Of a stretch of DNA of 64,000 bases, positions 33,922-44,069 are shown in pieces. The DNA comes from Methylobacterium sp. DB0501 (GTDB lineage: Bacteria > Pseudomonadota > Alphaproteobacteria > Rhizobiales > Beijerinckiaceae), in contig NZ_JAAKGV010000002.1 in assembly GCF_011043735.1 (NCBI RefSeq), forward strand, positions 295,908 to 359,907, written 5' to 3'. Under the pieces are notes generated by a model. It was not told the DNA's origin. It saw only the letters and a program-made list of their open reading frames with translations, and searched no databases. Positions within the stretch are counted from its first letter, which is position 1. The number at the start of each line of letters is the position of its first letter. Position numbers and translations under genes: made by a program.

Positions 33922-35244
33922 CTACTCCGCGGCCTCGACGTGGGGCTCGAGGTTCGGGCAGGACGGTCGCTCGCCCTTGGCCTTGAACAAGGTCTCGAAG
34001 TAGCCGAGCAGCTCCTTGAGGCCCTCCCGCGTGACGTTCGGGGCCGGGTCGCTCTGGTCCTCCGGCAACCGTCTCGTCTGGTCGGCGAAGATCGCGATCC
34101 CGTAGGCCATGCCGTGCTGGTAGAGTGCCTGGGCGGCGAAGCCGATGAAATCGACCGGCGGGACCAGGACCGGCATGCCGATGTCGCTGCCGGGATGGTC
34201 CGGGATGACATTGACGGTGTGGCCGGGGAAGCTTGCGCCCGGAATCGGCGTGTAGGCGACCGTCGAGTCCAGCGACCACCCCAGCAGGCGCGCCGAGAGC
34301 GCCTTGACGTGGCCCGGAGTGGGGATCTTCAGGAACCGCGGCGGGCAGTGGTCGTCGTTCCCGTAGATCACGTTCACGTTGTGGAGCGTGCGGATCGTCG
34401 GATCGGTCCCGACGGTGCTCCAGGCCTGAGGCACCACGTCGAGGGTGTTCCAGATGTCGAGGTTCCACGACTGCCAGGCCACCGCGCCCCGCACGGCCGG
34501 GAGCGCCTGGGCGAAGGTCCGCGCGAAGACGTCGTTGCCGGGCGAGGCGCCGGCGGTCGGATAGACGTAGGTCGTCGCGATCTGCGGCGTCGTGCCGGTC
34601 TGCACGAGGTAGAGGCCGAGCGCCGCCGACAGGGCGCCGCCGAGGCTGTGGCCCGTGACGACCAGGATGTCGGCGTCGAGCGTGGCGAGGTGCTGGCGCA
34701 GCGTCGGCGCGTTCGTCAGCGACGGGTCGGTCATCCCGAGCAGCGTGCAGAGGCCGGTCGCGGTGCCGACGGAGATGACGGCCTCGCCCGCGACCGGCGG
34801 GGAGGCCGCATGCGTCGGGGTGGCGATGAAGTCCTTCCAGGGCACGACACCCGTGATCGCGCTGCCGTCGCCGGCGGCGCCGTCCTCACATTCCCAGTCG
34901 ACGGTCGACATCGCCGCGGTGCCGGCGATGGCGACGACGGCCATCTTCCTGGTAGAGCCATCGGGGAGCGTGACGTTGCTGCAGGCCACCAGCATCGCGT
35001 TGTCGGCCACGTCCGAATCCTCGGCCTGGTAGACGATCGGTCCCCAGGTCACCGTCCAGTCGCCGATCAGATCCGTGGCGGCCGTGCCTGCAGACGGTGT
35101 CTGGTCCTTGTAGGTCAGGTAGAGCTGGATGTGATTTTCCAACTGCTTCTGAAGGTCGAATTTTGCGCCTTTCATTCTGATGAGGTTATTGGACATCATG
35201 GAAATGGAAAATACTTGCTGATAAATATCGTATGACGGTGTCAT
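33922..35244 (-). CDS. Class 3 lipase-like alpha/beta hydrolase
   Basis: The 440-residue product contains VVTGHSLGGALSAALGLYLV with nucleophile Ser200, and later Asp and His candidates in WNTLDVVPQAW and HPGSDIGMP. No signal peptide is apparent. The length exceeds the minimal lipase fold, with an N-terminal helical region (residues 1-60) of unusual composition. The first part of the gene and its upstream DNA are distinctly AT-rich compared with neighbours, which hints at acquisition. The substrate is unknown. Confidence 0.85.
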   Translation of the reverse strand: MTPSYDIYQQVFSISMMSNNLIRMKGAKFDLQKQLENHIQLYLTYKDQTPSAGTAATDLIGDWTVTWGPIVYQAEDSDVADNAMLVACSNVTLPDGSTRKMAVVAIAGTAAMSTVDWECEDGAAGDGSAITGVVPWKDFIATPTHAASPPVAGEAVISVGTATGLCTLLGMTDPSLTNAPTLRQHLATLDADILVVTGHSLGGALSAALGLYLVQTGTTPQIATTYVYPTAGASPGNDVFARTFAQALPAVRGAVAWQSWNLDIWNTLDVVPQAWSTVGTDPTIRTLHNVNVIYGNDDHCPPRFLKIPTPGHVKALSARLLGWSLDSTVAYTPIPGASFPGHTVNVIPDHPGSDIGMPVLVPPVDFIGFAAQALYQHGMAYGIAIFADQTRRLPEDQSDPAPNVTREGLKELLGYFETLFKAKGERPSCPNLEPHVEAAE

Positions 35245-35805
35245 CGCTTAGTCTCCGAACGACACGAATTTCGTAGCTCGAAAATTATAAATGTCGACTT
35301 GCGGACGATGTCAAATTTTGTATTGACAACGTAAATCACTGAAAATTCAGAGATGTAAAAAATAATATTTTAGGCTTGAACATCGATTCCTCGATCATCG
35401 CGACGAACGAATCGGGATATCCGGGGCGGTGCGATTGGAACCGGTCCGGTGGGTCTCGGGCGCGGCGCAGCCTGCGGCGAATCGGGCCGGCACGATCGAA
35501 CCGCTTGCTCTAATCCGCTAAATCGTTGACGCCGCCGCCCGCGCGCGGCATGCCGCGCGCGGGCGGCCCGCGACCGGTCGCCGGACGGGACGGCAGACGG
35601 GCGGGCCGGTTTTCGGTTGCCGCAAGGGTGCCGGGGCAGGGACGGAGAAAGCCGAAGGGTTTTCCCGGATTTTCGATTTGGACGGAGCGGTCCGGCCTTT
35701 CTACACTGCCGGAGCCGCGGCCCGTTCCACATGACAGTCACGCGGCCAAGGCCGCAACGCGACGGCCGCTCGCGCGTCGGCCGGCATCGTGGGGAGAGAA
35801 CGAAC
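35245..35805. other. Intergenic region before dctA-like gene
   Basis: This stretch of about 560 bp separates the divergent lipase and transporter genes. Its left third (35265-35380) is AT-rich and probably holds the lipase promoter; its right part is GC-rich. I see no gene and no obvious sigma-54 site of the TGGCAC-N5-TTGC type, which many dctA genes have. Confidence 0.4.
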
Positions 35806-37152
35806 ATGCAGCACGCCACGCCCTCCGCGGCGGCCCCGGGCTCGTCGCAGCCCTGGTACAAGGTTCTCTATATCCAGGTCCTCATCGCCATCGCGCTCGG
35901 CGTCCTGCTCGGCTACGTCGCGCCCGACACCGCCAAGGCGATGAAATGGCTCGGCGACGCCTTCATCGCGCTCATCAAGATGATGATCGCACCGATCATC
36001 TTCTGCACCATCGTGCACGGCATCGCGTCGATCGGCGACCTGAAGAAGGTCGGCCGCGTCGGTCTCAAGGCGCTCATCTACTTCGAGGTGGTGTCCTCGC
36101 TCGCGCTCGTTATCGGCGTCGTCGTCGGTGAGATCGTGCAGCCGGGCGCCGGCTTCGGCGCCGATCCGGCGCAGCTCGACGCCAAGGCGGTGGCCGGCTA
36201 CGTCAGCAAGGCGCAGGCCGATTCGACGATCGCCCACATCATGGCGATCATCCCCAAGAGCTACTTCGACGCCTTCGCAGGCGGCGACCTGCTGCAGATC
36301 CTGCTGGTCGCGGTGCTGACCGGCGTCGTCATCACGGGCCTCGGCGAGCGCGGCAAGCCGGCCATCCATGCGATCGAGGCAGCGGGCGAGATCTTCTTCC
36401 GCATCATCGGCATGATCGTGAAGCTGGCGCCGATCGGCGCCTTCGGCGCCATGGCCTACACGATCGGCCAGTACGGCATCGGCAAGCTCGGCAACCTCGC
36501 GGGCCTCGTCGCCACCTTCTACCTGACGAGCCTCCTGTTCGTGCTCGTCGTGCTCGGGCTGATCGCGCGCTTCTCCGGTTTCTCGATCATCAAGTTCCTG
36601 GCCTACATCAAGGACGAGCTGCTGATCGTGCTCGGCACCTCGTCGTCCGAGACGGTGCTGCCGCACATGATGCAGAAGATGAAGCGCCTCGGCGCCTCGG
36701 ATTCGGTGGTCGGCCTCGTCATCCCGACCGGCTACTCGTTCAACCTCGACGGCACCAACATCTACATGACGCTGGCGACCCTGTTCCTGGCCCAGGCCGT
36801 CGGGGCGGATCTCAGCTTCGGGCAGTACGCCACCATCATCGCGGTCGCGATGCTGACCTCGAAGGGCGCGTCCGGCGTCACCGGCGCCGGCTTCGTGACG
36901 CTGGCCGCGACGCTGGGCGCCATCCCCGGCAACCCGGTGCCCGTCGCCGCGATGGCGCTGATCCTCGGCATCGACAAGTTCATGTCGGAGTGCCGCGCGC
37001 TCACCAACCTCGTCGGCAACGGCGTCGCCTGCGTGGTGGTGAGCCGCTGGGAGGGCGAGCTCGACCCGGTCAAGCTGCGCGAGGTGATGGCCAATCCCCT
37101 CGCCATCGGCACCGAGATCGCCGACGAGAAGCCGGTCCCGGTCGCGCCCTGA
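35806..37152 (+). CDS. Dicarboxylate/amino acid:cation symporter, DctA-like
   Basis: The 448-residue membrane protein of the SLC1/DAACS family has the serine-rich re-entrant loop [17 protein letters not shown], the NLDGT sodium-binding motif in [15 protein letters not shown] and the second loop in [17 protein letters not shown]. It should import C4-dicarboxylates such as succinate or malate, a major carbon source of this lineage. The ATG at 35806 follows GGGGAGAG. A ROK kinase begins 5 bp after its stop, suggesting co-transcription. Confidence 0.93.
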   Translation: MQHATPSAAAPGSSQPWYKVLYIQVLIAIALGVLLGYVAPDTAKAMKWLGDAFIALIKMMIAPIIFCTIVHGIASIGDLKKVGRVGLKALIYFEVVSSLALVIGVVVGEIVQPGAGFGADPAQLDAKAVAGYVSKAQADSTIAHIMAIIPKSYFDAFAGGDLLQILLVAVLTGVVITGLGERGKPAIHAIEAAGEIFFRIIGMIVKLAPIGAFGAMAYTIGQYGIGKLGNLAGLVATFYLTSLLFVLVVLGLIARFSGFSIIKFLAYIKDELLIVLGTSSSETVLPHMMQKMKRLGASDSVVGLVIPTGYSFNLDGTNIYMTLATLFLAQAVGADLSFGQYATIIAVAMLTSKGASGVTGAGFVTLAATLGAIPGNPVPVAAMALILGIDKFMSECRALTNLVGNGVACVVVSRWEGELDPVKLREVMANPLAIGTEIADEKPVPVAP

Positions 37153-37157
37153 CGGCG

Positions 37158-38096
37158 ATGGCGCGCCTTCGCATCGGCATCGATCTCGGCGGCACCAAGA
37201 TCGCCGGGATCGCCCTCGACGGGTCCGGCCGGGTGCTGGGCGAGCGGCGGATCGCGACCCCGCGCGGCGATTACGACGCCTCGCTCCGCGCGATCGCGGC
37301 CCTCGTCGCCGCGCTCGAAGGCGACGCGTGGGGCACCGGGACGGTCGGGGTGGGCATCCCCGGCGCCCTCGTTCCGGCGACCGGCCTGGTCAAGAACGCC
37401 AACTCGACCTGGCTCAACGGCCGAGCCCTCGGCGACGACCTCGCCCGGGTCCTCGGCCGCCCGGTTCGGCTCGAGAACGACGCCAATTGCCTCGCCGTCT
37501 CGGAGGCCGTCGACGGGGCGGGGCAGGGGGCGGGCGTCGTCTGGGCGGTGATCCTCGGCACCGGCGTCGGCTCGGGCATCGCCCTGTCGGGCCGGGCCCT
37601 GTCCGGGCGCCAGCGCATCTCCGGGGAATGGGGCCACAACCCGCTGCCCGCCCCCCGCGACGACGAGCGCCCGGGCCCGGCCTGCTATTGCGGCCGGCAC
37701 GGCTGCCTCGAGACCTGGCTCTCCGGGCCGGGGCTGGCCGCCGACCACGCGCGGCGCACCGACCGGGCGATGACCGGCGAGGCGATCGTCGCGGCGATGC
37801 GCAAGGGCGACGCGGCGGCGCGGGAGACCTTCGCGGCCTGGCTCGACCGGCTCGGCCGCGGCGTCGCAGGCGTCGTCAACCTCCTCGACCCGGACGTGAT
37901 CGTGCTCGGCGGCGGCCTCTCGACCATCCCGGAGATCTACGACGCTCTCCCGGAGCGCGTCGCCCCGCACGTTTTCGGCGGCGGCTTCGACACCCCGATC
38001 CGGCAGAGCCGCCACGGCGACGCCTCGGGGGTGCGCGGGGCGGCGTGGCTCTGGAACGATCCGGATGCGGACGATCGGGATGCGCCTGCCGCGTGA
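37158..38096 (+). CDS. ROK family sugar kinase
   Basis: The 312-residue product has the phosphate-binding DLGGTKIAGIALD, the catalytic segment LENDANCLAVSEA, the ATP loop LGTGVGSGIAL and the ROK zinc motif CYCGRHGCLE. It phosphorylates a hexose, most likely fructose (Mak-type) or N-acetylglucosamine; the specificity cannot be read. It starts 5 bp after the transporter gene, an odd metabolic pairing that may simply reflect read-through. Confidence 0.92.
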   Translation: MARLRIGIDLGGTKIAGIALDGSGRVLGERRIATPRGDYDASLRAIAALVAALEGDAWGTGTVGVGIPGALVPATGLVKNANSTWLNGRALGDDLARVLGRPVRLENDANCLAVSEAVDGAGQGAGVVWAVILGTGVGSGIALSGRALSGRQRISGEWGHNPLPAPRDDERPGPACYCGRHGCLETWLSGPGLAADHARRTDRAMTGEAIVAAMRKGDAAARETFAAWLDRLGRGVAGVVNLLDPDVIVLGGGLSTIPEIYDALPERVAPHVFGGGFDTPIRQSRHGDASGVRGAAWLWNDPDADDRDAPAA

Positions 38097-38148
38097 GGCG
38101 TGATAGACGGTCGTCTCGACCGCGCTTCACCCTGCATGAGGCCAGACC

Positions 38149-38637
38149 GTGCCGGCCAGACCCGTCGACCTCGACCCGGCCTCGATCCGCATCCTCGAGC
38201 ATCTGCAGCAGGACAGCGAGGTCGGCATCGGCGACCTCGCCGAGGCGGTCGGCCTCTCGACCTCGCCGTGCTGGCGCCGGGTCGCCGACCTCAAGGCCAA
38301 GGGCATCATCCGGCGCTGCGTCGCCGTCGCCGACCCGCAGGCGCTGGGCCTTCGCGTCAACGTCTTCGTCCACGTCTCGCTGGAGAGGCAGACCCAGGCC
38401 GCCCTCCAGGCCTTCTCCGACGCCATCCGCCACCGGCCGGAGGTGATGGAGTGCTACCTGATGAGCGGCGAGGCCGACTACATGCTGCGCGTGGTGGTCG
38501 AGGACCTGGCCGAGTACCAGCGCCTGATCGTGGATCACCTGACCCGGATCCCCGGCGTGGCAAAGATCCGGTCGAGCTTCGCGCTCGATCAGGTGAAATA
38601 TACGACGGCGTTGCCGCTGGACCATCTGAAGGGGTGA
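38149..38637 (+). CDS. Lrp/AsnC family regulator
   Basis: The GTG start at 38149 gives 162 residues. The helix-turn-helix is seen in IRILEHLQQDSEVGIGDLAE and AVGLSTSPCWRRVADLKAKG, followed by a RAM effector-binding domain (MECYLMSGEADYMLRVVVED). Such proteins sense amino acids and control their metabolism. No divergent target is adjacent; the upstream genes run in the same direction. Confidence 0.94.
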   Translation: MPARPVDLDPASIRILEHLQQDSEVGIGDLAEAVGLSTSPCWRRVADLKAKGIIRRCVAVADPQALGLRVNVFVHVSLERQTQAALQAFSDAIRHRPEVMECYLMSGEADYMLRVVVEDLAEYQRLIVDHLTRIPGVAKIRSSFALDQVKYTTALPLDHLKG

Positions 38638-38793
38638 CGATCCTCGATCGGGGATTGTCGCCTGCCGGTCCTGCCTCAGAAGTCTCGACGTCGTCACGAG
38701 GCTCGCCGCGGACGAGAACCCGGGCTTCGTAGGCGCCGATCATGCAGAATTGGGAGACAACGCGCCGCTCCGTCCCGAACCGTCAGCGGTGAT

Positions 38794-38823
38794 GGATCCC
38801 GGGTTCCGCCGCGCGGGCCCGGG
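38794..38823. repeat. REP-like palindrome in a 444-bp intergenic gap
   Basis: Arms ATCCCGGG (38794-38801) and CCCGGGAT (38816-38823) flank a GC-rich loop, the same family as at 28535. The surrounding gap (38638-39081) lies between convergent genes and shows no gene. A second hairpin of the CTCTTCTCCC/GGGAGAGGAG type lies near 39014-39046. Confidence 0.6.
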
Positions 38824-39081
38824 ATGTCGCGGAGGGTGGCAGCGAGCGGCGTGAGGAGCAGGAACGCGAAGGACTGCCCGTCAGACGCTCCCCACCCCGG
38901 GTCGCCGGGCGAAGTCCGCCTGCCGCTCGGCCTCGGCCCGCCCCGATGCCGCCCGCACATGCAGCGGGTCCTCGCGGGGGAGGCTGTCCGGCATCCGGAA
39001 ATGGCGAAGGGGTCCTCTTCTCCCCGCCTGCTGGGAGAGGAGGAGCCCGCGCTTTGCCTGCTCCTCCGACGATCCTGCCCG

Positions 39082-39489
39082 TTACGGATGCAACGCCGCC
39101 CCCTTCGTCGCCTTGTCGACGTCCTTCTTCGGGCCGTGGAGGGCGAGGCCGACGAGGTCGGGCGCGTCGGCGGGCTCGGCCCGGAAGGCCTCGCGATTCG
39201 CCGCGTCGTGCCCGGTCCCGAACATCGCCCGGACATAGGCGCTGCGCACGAGGTCGCGCTGGATCGCCTGCTGCCAGGCGCGCCGGAGCACCTCTTCGGT
39301 CGCGGCGAAGATCAGCATCGGCTGGCCGAGGAGGCGCGCGTGGCGGCGGCCGGCCGCGTCGCAATAGGGCTCGCCCATGGCGTCGGGCACGGCGCCGGCG
39401 ATGCCGGTCGCCAGGAACGCGGTGACGTTCAGCTTCTGCCACACGGCGAGGTCGTCGCGGACCAGGATGGCCACCTTGGTGTCGAACAT
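39082..39489 (-). CDS. DUF2000 family protein
   Basis: The 135-residue protein starts MFDTKVAILVRDDLAVWQKL and contains LNVTAFLATGIAGAVPDAMG and MLIFAATEEVLRRAWQQAI, the DUF2000 pattern with a peptidyl-tRNA hydrolase II-like fold. The function is unknown. It stands next to the AraC-type regulator gene on the same strand, separated by about 36 bp from that gene's stop. Confidence 0.88.
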   Translation of the reverse strand: MFDTKVAILVRDDLAVWQKLNVTAFLATGIAGAVPDAMGEPYCDAAGRRHARLLGQPMLIFAATEEVLRRAWQQAIQRDLVRSAYVRAMFGTGHDAANREAFRAEPADAPDLVGLALHGPKKDVDKATKGAALHP

Positions 39490-39524
39490 CGGGGGTCTCT
39501 CCCTGCGGGTGATCGACCGCAGGG

Positions 39525-40370
39525 CTAGCCGGGCGGGAGGGCGGCGTCTGGAACGTTCGTGCGCCCGGAACGGTACGCGGCCGGGGTGAGGCCGTAGGCG
39601 CGGCGGAACCGGCGGCCGAGATGGCTCTGGTCGGAGAAGCCGGCGGCGAGCGCGGCCTCCGCCGGCGGAACCCCGGCGCGCAGGAGCGCCCGGGCCCGGG
39701 CCAGCCGCAGCTCGATCAGGCAGGCATGCGGCGAGGTGCCGAAGCGCCGGCGAAAGATCCGGGCGAGCTGGAACCGGTCGGCGGCGCCAGCGGCGCGGGC
39801 GAGCGCGTCGAGGCCGAATGCCGTCGCGGCATGGGCCTGGAGACAGTCCATCGCCCGCTCGGCGATCGCCGGATCGCCGGCCGGCACCGGGGCGGGCTCC
39901 GCGGCGCCGAGATGGCGGCGCAGGTGCAGGGCCAGGTCGTCGAGGGCCGCGTCGCTCGCGAGCGGCGAGGCGGTGCCGAAGAGGGCGTGGCAGGCTCGGC
40001 CGATCGCGCCGCCGAGGCGCCGGTCGTCGGCGAGCGTGCGGCGAAAGCCGATTCCGGCGTCGCTGCCGCCCATCGCGCGCCGCAGCCAGGCCTGCGGCAG
40101 GTACAGCATGCTGTAGCGGAAGCCCGGCTCCCGCAGGGCCTGGCCGTCATGGCGCTCGCCGGGCTCGATCAGGATCACCCGTCCCGCCGTGCTCTGCCGG
40201 CGGGCCCCGCGGCAGTAGAAGTCCTGGACGCCGTCATGGGTCACGCCGACCAGCCACTCGTCGTGGTGATGCATGTCGTAGGCATGGCCGAGGAACCGCG
40301 CCGTCACCGCCTCGATGCCGCTCGCCGGCTCGCGCCGGAGGTGGAGGAAGTCGCGCGGGCGATCCGTCAC
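39525..40370 (-). CDS. AraC family regulator
   Basis: The 281-residue product has a cupin-like N-terminal sensor (HHHDEWLVGVTHDGVQDFYC) and a C-terminal double helix-turn-helix (LARAAGAADRFQLARIFRRR and AALAAGFSDQSHLGRRFRRA). It should activate nearby genes in response to an unknown ligand. The start overlaps the stop of the upstream DUF1275 gene, so the two are one operon. The DUF2000 gene downstream may be the target or part of the same transcript. Confidence 0.93.
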   Translation of the reverse strand: MTDRPRDFLHLRREPASGIEAVTARFLGHAYDMHHHDEWLVGVTHDGVQDFYCRGARRQSTAGRVILIEPGERHDGQALREPGFRYSMLYLPQAWLRRAMGGSDAGIGFRRTLADDRRLGGAIGRACHALFGTASPLASDAALDDLALHLRRHLGAAEPAPVPAGDPAIAERAMDCLQAHAATAFGLDALARAAGAADRFQLARIFRRRFGTSPHACLIELRLARARALLRAGVPPAEAALAAGFSDQSHLGRRFRRAYGLTPAAYRSGRTNVPDAALPPG

Positions 40371-41029
40371 GCCGTCGCCTCCGCCCGCACCGCCCGTCCG
40401 ACCGCCATGGCGAGCACCAGCCCGACCCCCAGCACCGGCACCACCAGCGCCTCGAGCCCGTAGCCGCGATAGGCCAGGGCCCCCGCCACCGCCCCGCCGA
40501 CGAGAGCCAGCCAGGTGCAGGCATCCGGCACCCAGCCGAAGGCCGGCCCGACCCGGGCGGCGGCCTGGGCGAGGGTGTGGCTCAGGCTGTAGAGGGTGCC
40601 GGTCACGAAGGTGACGCCGGGGCGGAAGCCCCCGCTCCGGCGCAGCGCCGCGTTCTGCGCCCCCATGGCGGCGGCGAGCAGCGGCGGCGCCGGACCCTGG
40701 AGCGCCGGGCTGAACGCGGTCGAGAGGGCGGTGACGAGGAGCGCGGCCTCGAGGCCCAGCACCGCCACCGGCCCCCAGCGTCCCGGCAGGTGCAGCGAGA
40801 CCAGGCTGCCGCAGAACCCCCCGGCCAGGAACGAGACGAACAGCAGGGCGATCTCCCAGGCGATCGGATGGCCGGGTTGGGCCAGCGAGACCGCGAACTG
40901 GGTCGAGTTGCCGCTCATGAAGGAGGTGTAGAGGCCGTCGAGCCGCAGGAAGCCGACGGCATCGACGAAGCCGGCGGCGGCGGTGAGCAGCAGGCCGCCG
41001 GCGATGTCGAGGGGAGGGGTGTCGCGCAT
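40367..41029 (-). CDS. DUF1275 (YoaK-like) membrane protein
   Basis: The 220-residue integral membrane protein has about six hydrophobic segments and the family motifs FVDAVGFLRLDGLYTSFMSG and NSTQFAVSLAQ near the N-terminus, plus VTFVTGTLYSLSHTLA. ATG 41029 is chosen because the sequence upstream of it overlaps the next gene without coding character. It is translationally coupled to the AraC gene. A transport role is supposed for the family but unproven. Confidence 0.9.
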   Translation of the reverse strand: MRDTPPLDIAGGLLLTAAAGFVDAVGFLRLDGLYTSFMSGNSTQFAVSLAQPGHPIAWEIALLFVSFLAGGFCGSLVSLHLPGRWGPVAVLGLEAALLVTALSTAFSPALQGPAPPLLAAAMGAQNAALRRSGGFRPGVTFVTGTLYSLSHTLAQAAARVGPAFGWVPDACTWLALVGGAVAGALAYRGYGLEALVVPVLGVGLVLAMAVGRAVRAEATA

Positions 41030-41060
41030 CAGGGAGCAGAGTCTTGCGAGAGCTTGAGTC

Positions 41061-43805
41061 TCAAGGGGAGGGCGCGGCACTCTCCTCCGTCAGCGCGCGG
41101 CGCACCAGCATCAGATCGGGATCGGAGGGGTCCGTCCTCACCGTAAAGCCGAGCTTGCGGCACATCGCCAGCATGGTGGTGTTCTCGCGCAGCACCTGGC
41201 CCTCGACGTGGCGCAACCCCTCGGCCTTCGCCCAGTCGAGCATCAGCCCCATCAGCGACCAGCCGAGGCCGAGGCCCTTGAGGTCGGAGCGGACGAGGAT
41301 CGCGTATTCGCCGGTCTCGTGGTTGGCGTCGGCGTGGAGGCGGACCGCCCCCATCATCGTGCCGGTCGCCTCCTCGATCGCCACGAAGGCGATGGCGCGG
41401 GCGTAGTCGAGCTGGGTGAGGCGGGCGAGGAAGGCGTGGCTGAAGTCGCGCACCGGGGCGAAGAAGCGCAGGCGCAGGTCCTCGGCGCTGACCTGCTTGA
41501 AGAACGCCTCGAACAGTCCCTCGTCCTCCGCCCGCACCGGCCGCACCAGGATCGCCTGGTCGTCGAGGGCGATCCGCCGCTCCCAGGCCCGGGGATAGGG
41601 GCGCACGGCGAAGCGGGCATGGCTCGGGCCGGTGCCCGCGTCGCGCCGGCGCTCCGGCGGCAGCGGTGCCACGCAGGCGCGGGCATCGAGGGCGATGACG
41701 CCGTCGCGGTCGGCCAGCAGCGGGTTGATGTCGAGCTCGCGCAGTTCCGGCAGGTCGGCGGCGAGCTGGCCGAGCTTGACCAGCACCAGGGCGACCGCCG
41801 CCTCGTCGGCGGCGGCCACGTCGCGATAGGCCTTGAGCCGGCGCGCCACCCGGGTGCGGCCGATCAGGTCGGCGGCGAGGCGCCGGTCGAGGGGCGGGAG
41901 CGCCAGCGCCCGGTCGTCGATCACCTCGACGGCGGTGCCGCCGCGGCCGAACACCACGACAGGGCCGAAGACCGGGTCGTCGGCGAGCCCGGCGATCAGC
42001 TCGCGGGCCTGCGTCCGGCGCAGCATCGCCTGGACGACGAAGCCGGTGATCCGCGCGCCCGGCCGCTCCTGCGCCACCCGGGCCCGCATCTCGGCGGCGG
42101 CCTCCCGCACCGCCGCCTCGCTGGTCAGCCCGAGCCGGACGCCGCCGACATCGGATTTGTGCACCACGTCCGGCGAGGCGAGCTTGAGCGCCACCGTGCC
42201 GCCCGCCGCGATGATCGGCCAGGCGACCTCCGCCGCCGCGTCGGCGTCGGGCACGAGGGTCACCGGCTGCACCGGGATGCCGTAGGCGGCGAGCAGGTCC
42301 GCCATCTCGCGCGGGTCGAGCCACGTCCGTTCCTCGGCGAGCACGCGATCGACGATGCTCCGGGCCGCACCCGCATCCGGCACGAGGTCGTCGGGCAGCA
42401 CCGCCGGGGTGGTGGTGAGGTCGTCCTGCGCCTCGCGGTAGCGCACGAGATGCGTGAATCCCTCGACTGCGTCGGCATCGGTGGCGAAGCGCGGGATGCC
42501 GGCCTGGCTCAGGATCTCCCCGGCCGCCTCGTCGCCGACGGTGACGGCGAAGACCGGGCGGGCCCGGAAGGTCCCCTTGCGGCCGTTCTTCACCGCCTCG
42601 ACGATCTCGGTCGCGACCGCGCTGCCGCCCGACAGGGCCGTCGGCACGTTGATGACGAGGACCGCGTCGTTGTCGCGGTCGGCGATCAGCGCCTCCAGGG
42701 CGGCGGCGTAGCGCGGCCCGTCGGCATCGGCGCCGATATCGACCGGGTTGCGCCAGGCCCCCGGGGCGGCGCCCGGGAACGCCGCGGCGAGGCGCTCCCG
42801 CGTGGCGTCCGAGAGCCCGGCGAGGCTGCCGCCGAGATCCATCAACCGGTCGACCGCGATGGCGCCGACGCCGCGCCCGTTGGCCAGGATCGCCAGGCGC
42901 CGGCCCGGGAAGGGGCGCTGGCGGCCCAGGGTCTCGACCGCCGAGAACATCTCGTCGAGATCCTGCACCCGCAGGAGCCCGGCGCGGCGGAAGGCGGCGT
43001 CGTAGACCGCGTCGGTGCGGGCGAGGAGGCCCGTATGGGTGGCTTGCCGCCCGTCGATCGCCTGCGCGGCGACGTCGTGCCGGCCGGAGCGCAGCACCAC
43101 CACGGGCTTGGCCCGCGCGGCGGCCCGGGCCGCCGACATGAATTTCGGCGCGTCGGTCACGGTGCCGATCGAGAGCAGGATCGCCCGGGTGTGGATGTCG
43201 GCGGCGAAATGGTCGAGGCAGTCGGCGATGTCGACGTCGAGGGCGTTGCCGAGGGAGACGATGCCCGAGAAGCCGGTGCCGCGCGCCTGCGCCCAGGCGA
43301 CGATGCCGGCCGCCACGGTGCGCGATTGCGAGATCAGCGCGAGGTCGCCGGCAAGCGGCGCCCGGGCGAGCAGGCTGGCATTGAGGGCGGCCCGCGGCAC
43401 CGCCAGCCCCATGCTGTCGGGGCCGACGAGGCGCAGGGAATGCCGCCGCGCCGCCGCCCGCGCCGCCTCGGCGAGCGAATCCGGCCCGCTGCCGAGGCCC
43501 GTGGTGATGACGACCGCCGCGCCGCACCCCTTGCGCCCCGCCGCCGCCACCACCTCCGGCACCGTCTCGGGCGGCGTGACGATCACCACGAGGTCGGCGG
43601 GCTCGGGCAGGTCGGCGAGGTCGGCGAAGGCCTGGACGCCGTCGACGCTGTCGTGGCGCGGGTTCACCGGCCAGATCGGGCCGCCGAAGCCCGCCTCGCG
43701 GAGGTTGCGCAGGATCGCGGCGCCGAACGCGTTCGGCCGCGCGCTCGCGCCCACCAGCGCCACGGAGCGCGGGCTGAGGAGCCTGTCGAAGCGGTAGGTG
43801 CTCAT
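41061..43805 (-). CDS. Acyl-CoA synthetase (NDP-forming)-GNAT fusion, Pat-like
   Basis: The 914-residue protein begins MSTYRFDRLLSPRSVALVGA with a CoA-binding Rossmann domain, followed by succinyl-CoA synthetase-like domains, an ATP-grasp domain (VALKLASPDVVHKSDVGGVR) and a C-terminal GNAT acetyltransferase (GEYAILVRSDLKGLGLGWSL). The architecture matches protein lysine acetyltransferases such as Pat, which acetylate acetyl-CoA synthetase and other enzymes; the synthetase part is usually inactive. ATG 43805 is chosen by the conserved start. It is separated by 31 bp from the DUF1275 gene and probably shares its transcript. Confidence 0.93.
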   Translation of the reverse strand: MSTYRFDRLLSPRSVALVGASARPNAFGAAILRNLREAGFGGPIWPVNPRHDSVDGVQAFADLADLPEPADLVVIVTPPETVPEVVAAAGRKGCGAAVVITTGLGSGPDSLAEAARAAARRHSLRLVGPDSMGLAVPRAALNASLLARAPLAGDLALISQSRTVAAGIVAWAQARGTGFSGIVSLGNALDVDIADCLDHFAADIHTRAILLSIGTVTDAPKFMSAARAAARAKPVVVLRSGRHDVAAQAIDGRQATHTGLLARTDAVYDAAFRRAGLLRVQDLDEMFSAVETLGRQRPFPGRRLAILANGRGVGAIAVDRLMDLGGSLAGLSDATRERLAAAFPGAAPGAWRNPVDIGADADGPRYAAALEALIADRDNDAVLVINVPTALSGGSAVATEIVEAVKNGRKGTFRARPVFAVTVGDEAAGEILSQAGIPRFATDADAVEGFTHLVRYREAQDDLTTTPAVLPDDLVPDAGAARSIVDRVLAEERTWLDPREMADLLAAYGIPVQPVTLVPDADAAAEVAWPIIAAGGTVALKLASPDVVHKSDVGGVRLGLTSEAAVREAAAEMRARVAQERPGARITGFVVQAMLRRTQARELIAGLADDPVFGPVVVFGRGGTAVEVIDDRALALPPLDRRLAADLIGRTRVARRLKAYRDVAAADEAAVALVLVKLGQLAADLPELRELDINPLLADRDGVIALDARACVAPLPPERRRDAGTGPSHARFAVRPYPRAWERRIALDDQAILVRPVRAEDEGLFEAFFKQVSAEDLRLRFFAPVRDFSHAFLARLTQLDYARAIAFVAIEEATGTMMGAVRLHADANHETGEYAILVRSDLKGLGLGWSLMGLMLDWAKAEGLRHVEGQVLRENTTMLAMCRKLGFTVRTDPSDPDLMLVRRALTEESAAPSP

Positions 43806-44069
43806 GGTGGGCGTCTCGGGTGGCGTCCGGTGTCGGGTGCGGGTGCGGGGCTCTTTCGGGCTCTTGCTGGCGTCCGTCCCGCAGGTAGGGCAGCCGCAGG
43901 TGCAGGTCACGCCGGGCGCGACAGGATGATCGGAAGTGCTGGCGGGCCGTTGTGCAGTGCAACATATTTCTATTGCGTTGCAGCAGAATGAATGGTTAGT
44001 TTTCGGCTCCCGGCGAATCCCGGCTTTCCGGACGCGCTCTCCGCGCCGGACAGAACCCCTGGACCACCG

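Noticed and set aside
38783..39442. Minus-strand open frame of 219 codons overlapping the DUF2000 gene
   Set aside because: It is a different frame over the DUF2000 gene and a REP-containing gap, with a low-complexity Arg/Gly-rich translation.
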